DNA of 41,436 bases, taken from the NCBI GenBank assembly GCA_023137315.1, contig JAGLPP010000136.1:1-41436 (forward strand), read 5' to 3'. The position numbers and the translations under genes were made by a program. This DNA is from Bacteriovoracaceae bacterium (GTDB taxonomy: Bacteria > Bdellovibrionota > Bacteriovoracia > Bacteriovoracales > Bacteriovoracaceae). The notes under the pieces were generated by a model. It worked only from the letters and a program-made list of their open reading frames with translations, had not been told where the DNA came from and did no database searches. This document shows, piece after piece, positions 1-7,954 of this stretch (positions are counted from its first letter, which is position 1; each line of letters begins with the position of its first letter).

Positions 1-2
1 GT

Positions 3-143
3 TGGCCAGGTGAAAATCGACAACTGGGCAAGTCTGGCATTTTGACTATAGGTGCCTGTAATGAAAAGATAATTACTTGTGTTTATGATTTTTGTCTTGA
101 ACATTCGATGGTTCTTGAGCAAAATTTTCCCTCTAAAGTCTGA
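3..143 (+). CDS. C-terminal end of an unidentified protein (partial)
   Basis: An open frame runs from the window edge to a TGA at 141-143 and gives 46 residues, ending in HSMVLEQNFPSKV. It contains two Cys in a CNEKIITC stretch and reads like normal coding sequence, but it is too short to assign to a family. The stop codon overlaps the palindrome at 140-154. The start lies outside the window. It could be a chance open frame; the lack of any other candidate in the first 180 bases and the tight spacing to the next gene favour a real gene end. Confidence 0.4.
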   Translation, partial: WPGENRQLGKSGILTIGACNEKIITCVYDFCLEHSMVLEQNFPSKV

Positions 144-154
144 CACCATGTCAG
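140..154. promoter_or_regulatory. Palindrome CTGACA-CCA-TGTCAG before the MerR-type gene
   Basis: A perfect 6-bp inverted repeat with a 3-nt spacer ends 27 bases before the ATG of the regulator gene at 182. MerR-type regulators often bind dyads in their own promoters, so an autoregulatory operator is possible. The core TGACA/TGTCA also occurs in dyads at 23186-23216 and 28132-28146. The site overlaps the upstream stop codon, and it might instead be a short attenuating hairpin. Confidence 0.35.
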
Positions 155-181
155 GCCCGATAATCAATTCATAGGAGTTCA

Positions 182-1114
182 ATGATTGATATGAGGATAG
201 GAGAAATTTCAAATCAAACAGGAGTAAGCCAGAGAATGATTCGACATTTTGAATCTTTGGGGTTGCTTTCACCGAAAAGAAGTGGAAGTTATCGGGTCTA
301 TACAAACCGTGAGTCAGCATTGATTTTGAAAATTAAGGAGCTTCAGGCCTTGTGGTTATCTTTAAAAGAAATTAGAGTGGTAATAGAAGAACCTAAAAAG
401 GGCCTCGAAAATAACTTACTTCAAGCTTTTTCGAGAAATAAGCGTCAGATTCAAGAGTTCGAATGTAAAAATGTCTCAATTTTGAAGTCTCTTCAATCTC
501 TAACATTAAACTCCTCACTTGAGAAATTACTACAGGAGGGATTGGTAATGGAATTTGTAAAATCATTTGAAGAAAAAAATATTATTCGTGGTAATATGCC
601 CTACCTTGAAGTCCTATACGAAACCTATGTCCATCTCAGTGTCGAGCACTGGGAAAGTAATCATTTAAAGATATTACACTCAACCGATTTGATGCATATA
701 AATGAGGGGATAACTGAGGGGCATTCACGCGATCTCAAGATTCTTGTCTCATCTGAGGAACAGCAATTTAGAAATGCATTTGTATTTCTTCTAAGTCCAG
801 AGCTAATAAAGAAGATTACAGGAAAAGATATTTCTATATCCAATCTTGAAAATGAAAAAGAGCATAATTTACAAATCACCAAATGGGTTGGTGATGCAAT
901 CAAAACCTTTAACCATGCATGGAATGCCACATTTACAAAAATTGAATTGAAAAATCTTGGAATGATTAAAGAAAATGAAGAACTAAAAAAGATTTATCAT
1001 GATGACGAAATAATTATAATTACAAATATGTATACAGAGGGCGAGAAAGAGAGATTTTCCATAGGGCTTCCCTATAGGTTCGTTTCGATTGTTTATAATC
1101 TTCTTAAAAGATAA
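182..1114 (+). CDS. MerR-family transcriptional regulator with a long C-terminal domain
   Basis: A 310-residue protein whose first ~75 residues are a MerR winged helix-turn-helix: RIGEISNQTGVS, then RMIRHFESLGLL, then the SYRVYT wing and a second helix pair with LSLKEIRVVIE. A dimerisation coiled coil probably follows (~75-110). Residues ~115-310 form a region I do not recognise. It is much longer than in metal-sensing MerR proteins and has no evident Cys metal site, so it is probably a ligand-sensing or accessory domain. AGGAG at 173-177 lies 4 nt before the ATG used here; ATG 191 is an alternative start. The next gene is convergent, so the regulator is monocistronic. Its target is unknown; the dyad at 140-154 may be its own operator. 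Family confident, ligand unknown. Confidence 0.88.
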   Translation: MIDMRIGEISNQTGVSQRMIRHFESLGLLSPKRSGSYRVYTNRESALILKIKELQALWLSLKEIRVVIEEPKKGLENNLLQAFSRNKRQIQEFECKNVSILKSLQSLTLNSSLEKLLQEGLVMEFVKSFEEKNIIRGNMPYLEVLYETYVHLSVEHWESNHLKILHSTDLMHINEGITEGHSRDLKILVSSEEQQFRNAFVFLLSPELIKKITGKDISISNLENEKEHNLQITKWVGDAIKTFNHAWNATFTKIELKNLGMIKENEELKKIYHDDEIIIITNMYTEGEKERFSIGLPYRFVSIVYNLLKR

Positions 1115-1261
1115 AATTACTAATTGTCTAAATTGTGAAAACAAATATTCAGTCGAACTTTTAGAACTCATTTGTTGATTCGCTTTAAGTCAGATTGAAT
1201 TAAGATGGGATTAAATTCATTATTACGAAATTTTTACGGGCCATTGATTGGATTCAATTTA

Positions 1262-2053
1262 TCAAAAAAATATCTCACTTTTCATGTATAAGATAGCTTT
1301 TCCGGATATTTCGATTCTGTTATCGTCCAGAAGAGTTATGAAAAGTTCTCCACCCCTGCGTGATAGTTGTCTGGCAACCATACTTTTTTTATTAAGTTCC
1401 CCGGACCAAAACGGCCCTAAAAAGCAATGATTTGACCCGGTAACCGGATCTTCATTTATTCCTTCTTGTGGGCAAAAGCATCTCGAAACGAAGTCAACAG
1501 ACTTTAATTTGGATTTGGATGTAACAACAAGGCTTTTTTCCAACTTCAGCAGTTTCTGCAGGTCTGGTTTTAATAACCTCACAGATTCCTCACTGTTAAA
1601 GACTGCCATTATCGAATGATCAGAAATACAATGAATGCTTGATGCTTTTTCGCCTAATATATCAACGTAGTCATTTGATAATTCGTTTACAATGGCCAAC
1701 TCCTGCGGGAAATTTAATATCAATGTATTCTTTTGTTTGCGTACATACAGTTTTCCGCTCTTGGAGTTAAAGCAAATATTGTCAGTTCCCGGAGTAAGAT
1801 AATTGAAAATGACAAAAGCACTGGCAATGGTGGCATGTCCGCAGAGTTTGACTTCCGTAGTTGGAGTAAACCATCTTATATAATATCCATCTTTCTCCTT
1901 TATAAAAAAAGATGTTTCAGAAAGGTTATTCTCCATGGCAATGTTTTGAAGAATTTTATCATCGGGCCACTCACGCAATGGGCATACTGCGGCAGGGTTT
2001 CCTGAAAATACCTTGTCTGTAAATGCGTCAATTTGGTATAGCTCTAAATTCAT
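1262..2053 (-). CDS. PhzF-family isomerase
   Basis: A 263-residue protein of the PhzF/diaminopimelate-epimerase fold. The N-terminal FSGNPAAVCPL loop, Glu46 in NNLSETSFF (the position of the PhzF catalytic Glu), the LCGHATIASAF substrate loop (~71-81) and the C-terminal EDPVTGSNHC signature are all present. The length is slightly below the usual 270-300. PhzF itself isomerises trans-2,3-dihydro-3-hydroxyanthranilate in phenazine synthesis, but most stand-alone homologues have unknown substrates, and no phenazine genes are nearby. It follows the aminopeptidase gene on the same strand at an 84-nt distance, so co-transcription is possible. Family strong, substrate unknown. Confidence 0.9.
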   Translation of the reverse strand: MNLELYQIDAFTDKVFSGNPAAVCPLREWPDDKILQNIAMENNLSETSFFIKEKDGYYIRWFTPTTEVKLCGHATIASAFVIFNYLTPGTDNICFNSKSGKLYVRKQKNTLILNFPQELAIVNELSNDYVDILGEKASSIHCISDHSIMAVFNSEESVRLLKPDLQKLLKLEKSLVVTSKSKLKSVDFVSRCFCPQEGINEDPVTGSNHCFLGPFWSGELNKKSMVARQLSRRGGELFITLLDDNRIEISGKAILYMKSEIFF

Positions 2054-2082
2054 TCAAATAATATACTAAGGTTGTATCCATA

Positions 2083-2107
2083 TTTCCAGCCTCTTCGTAG
2101 CTGGAAA
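2083..2107. other. 8-bp inverted repeat between the aminopeptidase and PhzF-like genes
   Basis: TTTCCAGC and GCTGGAAA flank a 9-nt loop. On the minus strand no U-run follows the hairpin (the homopolymer precedes it), so it is a poor intrinsic terminator. It could be an RNA-processing or mRNA-stability hairpin between two co-directional genes, or chance. Confidence 0.25.
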
Positions 2108-2137
2108 AAAATCCAAGATATTTCAAAAGATTGGTTT

Positions 2138-3442
2138 TTAATTATCTTTTGCAGAATTGAATACGCAGCTCAATATATTATAGAGATACCATGAATCCTT
2201 GTAGCCGGCGGTTTCACGGATGGAATGCATGCCGAAAGTTGGAACGCCAACATCAATGGTTTTCACTCCGATGTTTGAGGCCGTAATGGGCCCGATGGTT
2301 GATCCGCATGGCATGTCGGTGCGACTGATGAATTTTTGAACAGGTGATTCCGCTTTTCCTGCAATGTATGTGAAGTATGCGGCAGTTTCGCTTGTGGTTG
2401 CATAACGTTGGTTGTGATTGATTTTTATTGCAGGCCCGTGATTAAGAAGTGGTCCGTGGTTTTCCTCGCTTTTTTCAGGAAAGTTTGGATGAATGGCGTG
2501 GGCATTGTCACAGGAAACCAGCATGGAGTTTGCTATCATTCGGGAATAGGTCTCAAAATTTGAACAAACTCTTTGCAGAATATCTTTTAACATCGGGCCG
2601 CCTGCTCCAACGTTGGAACTTGAACCACATTCTTCATGGTCGTTACAAACCAAAAGCGTGTTTGTGTCATCATGATTTTCGATGATGCTCATAAGTCCGC
2701 AGTAGCAGCAAATGAGATTATCCAGTCGTGCTCCTGTTATGAATTCCCCGTTGATTCCAACGATTGCCGGTTTTTGGACATCATAAAAACACATGTCGTG
2801 ATCAAGGATTTTTTTGATTTCAAGATTTGGTGAGCTGGACTCAAGTTCTTTCATCAAAATGTCCTTGAAGGATTTGTTGCCCTTTCCGTGAATTTGTCCT
2901 AGAAGCGGAGGTAAATCTTTTTGTTTTTGGACTGATTTTTTATCGTTGGCATCCCTGTCAAGATGAATGGCCAAAGATGGGATTGTTGCAATGGCACGTT
3001 TGAAATCCAAAAGGGTACTTTGAATTTTTTCATTTTTATCGAGGTAAATCACCTTGCCCGCCATGGACAGATCACGGTCAAACCATGTTGTTAAAAGAGG
3101 TCCGCCATAAACCTCGACACCAAGCTGTAGATAATTGTTCGCAATCTTCTCCGCATTGGGTTTGACTTTCAGGCTTGGACTGTCGGTATGTGCACCGATC
3201 ATTTTAAAACCAAGTGCCGGATTGTTTTTCTTGCAGATAGTGAAGGCGAGAAGGCCTGAATCATTTCGAACGATAAAATATTTTCCTGAATCGATATTCC
3301 AGGTGTCGGATTCCTTGAGTTCATTAAACCCGTTTTTTACAAGAATTTTTTTCATGTTTGAGGTGGCATGAAAAGCAGTTGGGGAGTTTCCTATAAAGTC
3401 AATTAGTCCATGATTGAATGATTCAAGGTTGATTGCGGCCAT
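2138..3442 (-). CDS. apeB: M18-family aspartyl/general aminopeptidase
   Basis: A 434-residue cytosolic metallo-aminopeptidase that removes N-terminal residues from peptides; the length is normal for M18. Two-zinc-site motifs are visible: MIGAHTDSPSLKVKP (His85), the TTWFDRDLSMAGKV segment, GARLDNL (bridging Asp), NDHEECGSSS (Glu pair) and the C-terminal FGMHSIRETAG His. The GSTIGPITASNIGV stretch is typical of the family. An AGGAAA ribosome site precedes the ATG. The gene follows the EF-hand protein gene at 40 nt and precedes the PhzF-like gene. Family certain; the apeB symbol refers to the bacterial family member and not to a tested specificity. Confidence 0.93.
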   Translation of the reverse strand: MAAINLESFNHGLIDFIGNSPTAFHATSNMKKILVKNGFNELKESDTWNIDSGKYFIVRNDSGLLAFTICKKNNPALGFKMIGAHTDSPSLKVKPNAEKIANNYLQLGVEVYGGPLLTTWFDRDLSMAGKVIYLDKNEKIQSTLLDFKRAIATIPSLAIHLDRDANDKKSVQKQKDLPPLLGQIHGKGNKSFKDILMKELESSSPNLEIKKILDHDMCFYDVQKPAIVGINGEFITGARLDNLICCYCGLMSIIENHDDTNTLLVCNDHEECGSSSNVGAGGPMLKDILQRVCSNFETYSRMIANSMLVSCDNAHAIHPNFPEKSEENHGPLLNHGPAIKINHNQRYATTSETAAYFTYIAGKAESPVQKFISRTDMPCGSTIGPITASNIGVKTIDVGVPTFGMHSIRETAGYKDSWYLYNILSCVFNSAKDN

Positions 3443-3482
3443 TGTGGTTTCCTGTAATTTTTTTGTTTGATGGTTATAGTGT

Positions 3483-3797
3483 CTATTTATCGTTTAGATT
3501 GTCAATTCTTTCAAACCAATTGACATCATCATCGTTTTCCATGATTTTTTCAAATTCATCGTAATCAATGCTTCCATTTTTATCAGTGTCTGCAGGGGAA
3601 CGATTGCCTATGGTGGCACGGGTCTTTTTTGACTTTTCCACGGCAGGCAGACTTTTTTCGACAAGCTGTAGTTGTAATGCCTCTTTTTGGTCGTAGTCAA
3701 ACGTATCCTCGGCGGCGACTGCTGATTGTATAATGAGAATTCCCGCAATGATAAAGCATGGGAAAAAAAGTAGTCGTTTTAGTTGTGAATATTTCAT
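3483..3797 (-). CDS. Small secreted EF-hand protein
   Basis: A 104-residue protein with a Sec signal peptide (hydrophobic core ~9-27, likely cut near AVA-A at 28-29). One canonical EF-hand loop lies at residues 70-81: Asp70, Asp72, Asn74, Ser76, Asp78 and Glu81 occupy ligand positions 1, 3, 5, 7, 9 and 12. No complete second loop is seen, although the acidic tail ENDDDVNWFERIDN could be a remnant. It probably binds calcium in the periplasm or outside the cell. An AGGGGA ribosome site precedes the ATG. It is divergent from the secreted protein at 3960 and upstream of the M18 gene. The role is unknown. Confidence 0.72.
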   Translation of the reverse strand: MKYSQLKRLLFFPCFIIAGILIIQSAVAAEDTFDYDQKEALQLQLVEKSLPAVEKSKKTRATIGNRSPADTDKNGSIDYDEFEKIMENDDDVNWFERIDNLNDK

Positions 3798-3959
3798 AAG
3801 TCCGTCCCCTTATGGATGCGATTAACAAGTAATACTTTATCGGAACGGTCGGGAATTAAGTTGAGTGAAAAAGAAAGAAAAAAGACAACTTGTTGAATTT
3901 ACTAAGAGTAATGACATTTAGTAACTAACATCATTTAGATAAATCCCGATAAGTTGGTT

Positions 3960-5633
3960 ATGGTGCGAGTTCGTCTTGTATTTTTGCTAATCATTTTTTT
4001 ATCGGCAGGCTCAAATGCTGATATTGATTACAGTCAAATTCCTCAAGAGTGGGTAACCTTCTTAAAACATGAATTTATGAATATCGTTCAACGTCGAGAT
4101 GAAATAGTTCCGGAAACATCACAAAAGATTATAGAAATTCACCACATTGAAGTTCCCGAACAAAAGGCCGATTCGTTTAAATCATCTTTTTTGGATAAAA
4201 ACTCATCAAAATATGCCTATACGGAGAAGGATGGGAAGAAGTTTGTACGATTTTTTTTCGATAAATCCGCATTGGAAAAAAGAAAATTAAAACGATTAAA
4301 AAAATTATTTCCAGATCAGATAAAACAGGAATTTCTTGGAGTAAGACTTCAGGGGCACAGCTCCTACTTTGTCTGGAAACCGGATGATAAGACATATCGT
4401 CCTGTTATTTTAAAATTTCAAAAAGAAAATCATAATTTAAAAGGCATTCTTCGAAATGGAGTGAGGGTGAATGATTTTGTTGAAAAAACCCTTTTAGAAT
4501 CAAATAACAGTTCAATAGGATTTTTACCAGAGCGGTTTACAAGTACTTTTAAAATGAATCAGGGAAAGTCATATTCCTATCTGATAAGAGATCTGGTCTC
4601 TCCACATATTGCAGATAAAAGTGCACGTCTTGTTCCAATGCACGGATTATTGAGTCGCGGAGAATTGCTAAAAAATCTTGCCGCTAAAAAGAAAATGACA
4701 GTTGATGACTGGATAAGAAAAATATATATTCCCAAGTTGGCGGAATTTAGTGCCACAATAAATCTAGAGCACGGTTTCTATGTGGAAGGTCATACACAAA
4801 ATCTGCTTGCTTTTATAAACGAGGAGACAGGGGATCTTTCATCCATTGGATTCAGGGATCTTTCCGATGTCATGGTCGATTCTCATTTGAGAATCTCCCA
4901 GGGGAAGGCATTAAACTATGATCCTCAAAAAAGTATATGGAGCGTGGTGAATGAAAATTTTGTTGGTGCCGAAGTGGCAAAAAGACCCGGATACAATATT
5001 GGCATATACACCGGACAAAGTGTTTCAGATTTGTACCTTGATGAAAGAAAAAATGCGAAACTGACGCTCGAATTCATGGAGCAATATCAAAAAGCGGCAG
5101 AAAAAAAATTAAATCGAAAAATCACATTATCTCCAGATGCTAAAAAATATATTTTATTAATGGAGGATTATGCAAACGGCAGGGTTGATAATCTTCAACG
5201 GATATGGCCCAAGGAGCGGGGATGGGGGGAATTCATTGGTGCCATGTCTGAAATTCAACAGGAGATTTACGAAGAGTTTTTCAAGGATACGATACCATCC
5301 GTTACCGATGAAAGTTTTGTGTACAAGCAAAGTGTGCTGAAAAGGTTGTATAATAATCAAAAAGGGCGCAATTTGGTAACATATCTTGATCCTGGTGGCG
5401 TTGAAAAAAGTCGACCAGATTTTTTTAAGAAGATCCTGTTTGGATTTGATGGAAAGGGTATTTTTACTTATCATCCAAAAACAAAAAAAGTATTGAGCTA
5501 CGCGCATACAGTGTCGGATGCAAATATAAAAGTCATAAACAGTAATAAGTTGAGAATGTCGGTCTTGAAACAGGGTGGTTGTTTATCCAGACTACTTCGT
5601 AATTTATTACGTTCCACGGTTCCTGCAAATTAA
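3960..5633 (+). CDS. Secreted protein with IucA/IucC-like C-terminal motifs
   Basis: A 557-residue protein with a Sec signal peptide (RVRLVFLLIIFLSAGSNA, cut near residue 18). Residues ~260-310 read DDWIRKIYIPKLAEF, then HGFYVEGHTQNLLAF, then GFRDLSD. This is the order and spacing of the W...G.xxExHxQN...RD block in the C-terminal part of IucA/IucC siderophore synthetases and related kinase-like folds. KTYRPVILKF (~145) and YSYLIRDL (~200) may correspond to the N-lobe. Known IucA/IucC enzymes are cytosolic and use ATP, so a signal peptide is odd. The frame also has a TTG at 3954, six bases upstream; neither start has a strong ribosome site and ATG is preferred. No siderophore genes are adjacent. 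Function is not assigned. Confidence 0.7.
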   Translation: MVRVRLVFLLIIFLSAGSNADIDYSQIPQEWVTFLKHEFMNIVQRRDEIVPETSQKIIEIHHIEVPEQKADSFKSSFLDKNSSKYAYTEKDGKKFVRFFFDKSALEKRKLKRLKKLFPDQIKQEFLGVRLQGHSSYFVWKPDDKTYRPVILKFQKENHNLKGILRNGVRVNDFVEKTLLESNNSSIGFLPERFTSTFKMNQGKSYSYLIRDLVSPHIADKSARLVPMHGLLSRGELLKNLAAKKKMTVDDWIRKIYIPKLAEFSATINLEHGFYVEGHTQNLLAFINEETGDLSSIGFRDLSDVMVDSHLRISQGKALNYDPQKSIWSVVNENFVGAEVAKRPGYNIGIYTGQSVSDLYLDERKNAKLTLEFMEQYQKAAEKKLNRKITLSPDAKKYILLMEDYANGRVDNLQRIWPKERGWGEFIGAMSEIQQEIYEEFFKDTIPSVTDESFVYKQSVLKRLYNNQKGRNLVTYLDPGGVEKSRPDFFKKILFGFDGKGIFTYHPKTKKVLSYAHTVSDANIKVINSNKLRMSVLKQGGCLSRLLRNLLRSTVPAN

Positions 5634-5646
5634 ATTTTATACTTTC

Positions 5647-7722
5647 TCAAAAAAAGTACTTATCCGTCCATTTGTCGAGTCTTGTTTCAAGAAGTTCGTC
5701 AATTGCATTGAGTTCACGACGCAGAAAGTACCCCTTGTCCATGTTTCCGAGTTTTAAATTTTTCTTTTCCTCAAGAGGTTCGATGATCATTTCAGGAAGT
5801 CTGTCCTCTCTTTCTGCCGCCTGTAGTTCTTCCAGGGCGGGATGGAAGGTCACATATGTGTAGTCGGGGGTATTGATAAGAATTGCTCCACGGTCTCCGT
5901 ATGCGGAAGAGGCACCGCCATCAATGATGAATGCCCTGAGGTTTTGCGAAAGAATTGATCTGTCAACGGAGGGAACAGGTGTATGTCCCATGCAAATCTT
6001 GTCGGCATGAAATTCGGTTAAAATCCGGTTAAGAAAATTGTCGTTGTGAATATGTTTGTAATAGGAATTTTTTTTCTCTTCGTGGGTGGTGACTGGATTT
6101 GATTTTGCTTCTTTCTTGTCGAAGATTGCCCGCTCCAAAGTTGCCATCTTTGACTTGCAGAAAAATGGTGATTTCTTTCCGCACCAGAGAAACCAGAAAA
6201 ACATTTTTTCCCTTGTTGTTGTTGGATATTTATCAATATAAGTTTCGCCAATACGCTTGATATCACGCTGAACGTAGTTGAGAAGCTCCTTTCCCTTCAT
6301 ACCCTTGACTTCCGCAAGAGTCATCTCTTCGGTTGCAGGAAGTGCGGCGTGATAATAAACAGTGTTGTCCATCACCCTGTAGGTTTCTCCCTTTTGAAAC
6401 ATCCATCTGATGTCTTCATGGAGTTTTGGTAGTGTGCAAAATTGCGTTACAATATCATCAGCAACCTCTTTTTCCTCAGGGGTCAGTGCTTCCGGATTGT
6501 TCGAATCAATTGTTGGGAAAAAACAGTCTGTGTAAAGTGGATTTTCCGCCATATACGCCTTCCAGGCGTTGCTGTCTTCTGGCATATCGGTGCACATATA
6601 CTGCAGGAGGGCGGAGTAGTGTTCAAGATATGGCCGGTAATCAATATCGCCATTTTTTTTCAATGATTCCTTGAGCTGCAAGACAGTCAATTTGGATTCA
6701 AGAACGAGCAGAACCTTGGCCATCTTGGATGCAAGATCCTCCGGCCAGATGTCGGAGTTGCATTCCTTGATATATTTGCCGGTTGGTTTTTCCTTGTAGC
6801 ATTTTTGAGCAAAATTTTTAAGTTTGTCGAGATTGAATCCATAACGAAAAAGAAAATCAATATTACTATAGCGCATGGAAATTCTAAGGGCGGTCATGGC
6901 GCAGACCGGGTTTCCTATTGAGGCGCCGAGCCACAGTATATCGTGGTTTCCCCAGATGTAGTGAAGATCGGAATCGTTGGTCGGATGACCGAAATATGCC
7001 CTGTAAAACCTGATCAGTTTGTCAGAGCCGTCTCCTCTGTCGAAGGTGTCGCCAAGATTGATGTGTTTTTCAAAGCAGTTGAGAAGAATCAGTTTTATAA
7101 TGACAGAAACGGAGATGTTGTAGATATGCTCATTTCCAATAATTCCATCAATCAGTGAATTATAACTTCCACGATCCTCCTTGAAGAACAGTTTCAGGAT
7201 GTTTTCAAGAAACATTGGAGGTACGGCCTTCATTATTCTGTGCTCGTCGCCGCGGACAATAAGACGAAGTATTTTAAGTATGTCTTCAATGATCCTGCGT
7301 TTTGAGAGTCCGAATTTTTCAATTTCAGAAATGGTTTCTATGAATTTTTTAGGAACCGCTTCATTGAAAAATTTATGGGCCTCCCATTCACCCTTTTTCT
7401 CTGATTCGACATGTCTTTGAACCGAGTTGACCCTGGCCCGGTTTGCCAGAAGGAACAAGCGTTCGTATTTTTCGTAAATATTTTTTGAATAGGACGCACC
7501 AAGTATTTCCGAGATAATTATTCTAAAATATCCCATACCGGTTTTAAGCCAATGGAGATATTTTTCATATGAGCCGTGAAGGTCGGAATAGACACAATAT
7601 GCACGTGCCGATTTTTCAAGTTGTTTGTGAATAAGGAGTTTTCTGTTTATAAGGAATGGAACACTTGAGTTTTCATATTTTTCGAGACAGAAGTCCTTGT
7701 GTGAAAGGGTTGAAGCGGCCAT
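5647..7722 (-). CDS. fbp: Fructose-1,6-bisphosphatase class III
   Basis: A 691-residue cytosolic enzyme that hydrolyses fructose-1,6-bisphosphate to fructose-6-phosphate, the committed step of gluconeogenesis. The length matches the class III (Firmicutes-type) enzyme, which belongs to the metallophosphatase superfamily. Motifs in order: YSDLHGSYEKY (~45-55, Asp47 and His49), LGDTFDRGDGSD (~222), YIWGNHDILWLGAS (~255-268) and ICMGHTPVPS (~565), which supply the usual metal ligands. AAGGAAA precedes the ATG. The gene is divergent from the pyruvate:ferredoxin oxidoreductase gene, a sensible pairing for growth on acetyl-CoA and amino acids. The 3' end converges with the IucA-like gene with only 13 nt between them. 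Confidence 0.93.
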   Translation of the reverse strand: MAASTLSHKDFCLEKYENSSVPFLINRKLLIHKQLEKSARAYCVYSDLHGSYEKYLHWLKTGMGYFRIIISEILGASYSKNIYEKYERLFLLANRARVNSVQRHVESEKKGEWEAHKFFNEAVPKKFIETISEIEKFGLSKRRIIEDILKILRLIVRGDEHRIMKAVPPMFLENILKLFFKEDRGSYNSLIDGIIGNEHIYNISVSVIIKLILLNCFEKHINLGDTFDRGDGSDKLIRFYRAYFGHPTNDSDLHYIWGNHDILWLGASIGNPVCAMTALRISMRYSNIDFLFRYGFNLDKLKNFAQKCYKEKPTGKYIKECNSDIWPEDLASKMAKVLLVLESKLTVLQLKESLKKNGDIDYRPYLEHYSALLQYMCTDMPEDSNAWKAYMAENPLYTDCFFPTIDSNNPEALTPEEKEVADDIVTQFCTLPKLHEDIRWMFQKGETYRVMDNTVYYHAALPATEEMTLAEVKGMKGKELLNYVQRDIKRIGETYIDKYPTTTREKMFFWFLWCGKKSPFFCKSKMATLERAIFDKKEAKSNPVTTHEEKKNSYYKHIHNDNFLNRILTEFHADKICMGHTPVPSVDRSILSQNLRAFIIDGGASSAYGDRGAILINTPDYTYVTFHPALEELQAAEREDRLPEMIIEPLEEKKNLKLGNMDKGYFLRRELNAIDELLETRLDKWTDKYFF

Positions 7723-7829
7723 GATCGTTTCCTTGGTTTTTATTCATCATTATATGCGCAAAAAATACGGGGTGCCAACCAATACCGGCCACTTCAATGG
7801 GGGCAGTGCACGAAAAATTGTGGTGGCGT

Positions 7830-7927
7830 GAATGTCAAGATTGGATCAATTAAACCGATCGTCGTTGCCGTATCACACTGAATGGGGTTAGAATGTCCCC
7901 GAATTTCTTTAAATATTTTGGAATGTC
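7830..7927. repeat. Three GAATGTC direct repeats in the fbp-PFOR divergent promoter region
   Basis: GAATGTC occurs at 7830-7836, 7891-7897 and 7921-7927. The start-to-start spacings of 61 and 30 bases are close to six and three helical turns, so the copies would lie on roughly one face. The second overlaps a candidate -10 box. This arrangement would suit a regulator binding as a phased array and controlling both divergent genes. The motif is short, so chance cannot be excluded. Confidence 0.35.
7865..7894 (+). promoter_or_regulatory. Candidate sigma-70-type promoter of the PFOR gene
   Basis: TTGCCG (7865-7870) and TAGAAT (7889-7894) are separated by 18 nt; the -10 matches TATAAT in 5 of 6 positions and the -35 matches TTGACA in 4 of 6. 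The start site would fall near 7901, leaving a leader of ~54 nt before ATG 7955 with an AGGAG ribosome site. It overlaps the second GAATGTC repeat. Confidence 0.35.
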
Positions 7928-7954
7928 GAATCATTTACATTAAGGAGCAAAAAA

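Noticed and set aside
661-930. 89-codon minus-strand frame within the MerR-type gene
   Set aside because: Antisense to a continuous, plausible regulator protein, with no ribosome site or family pattern.
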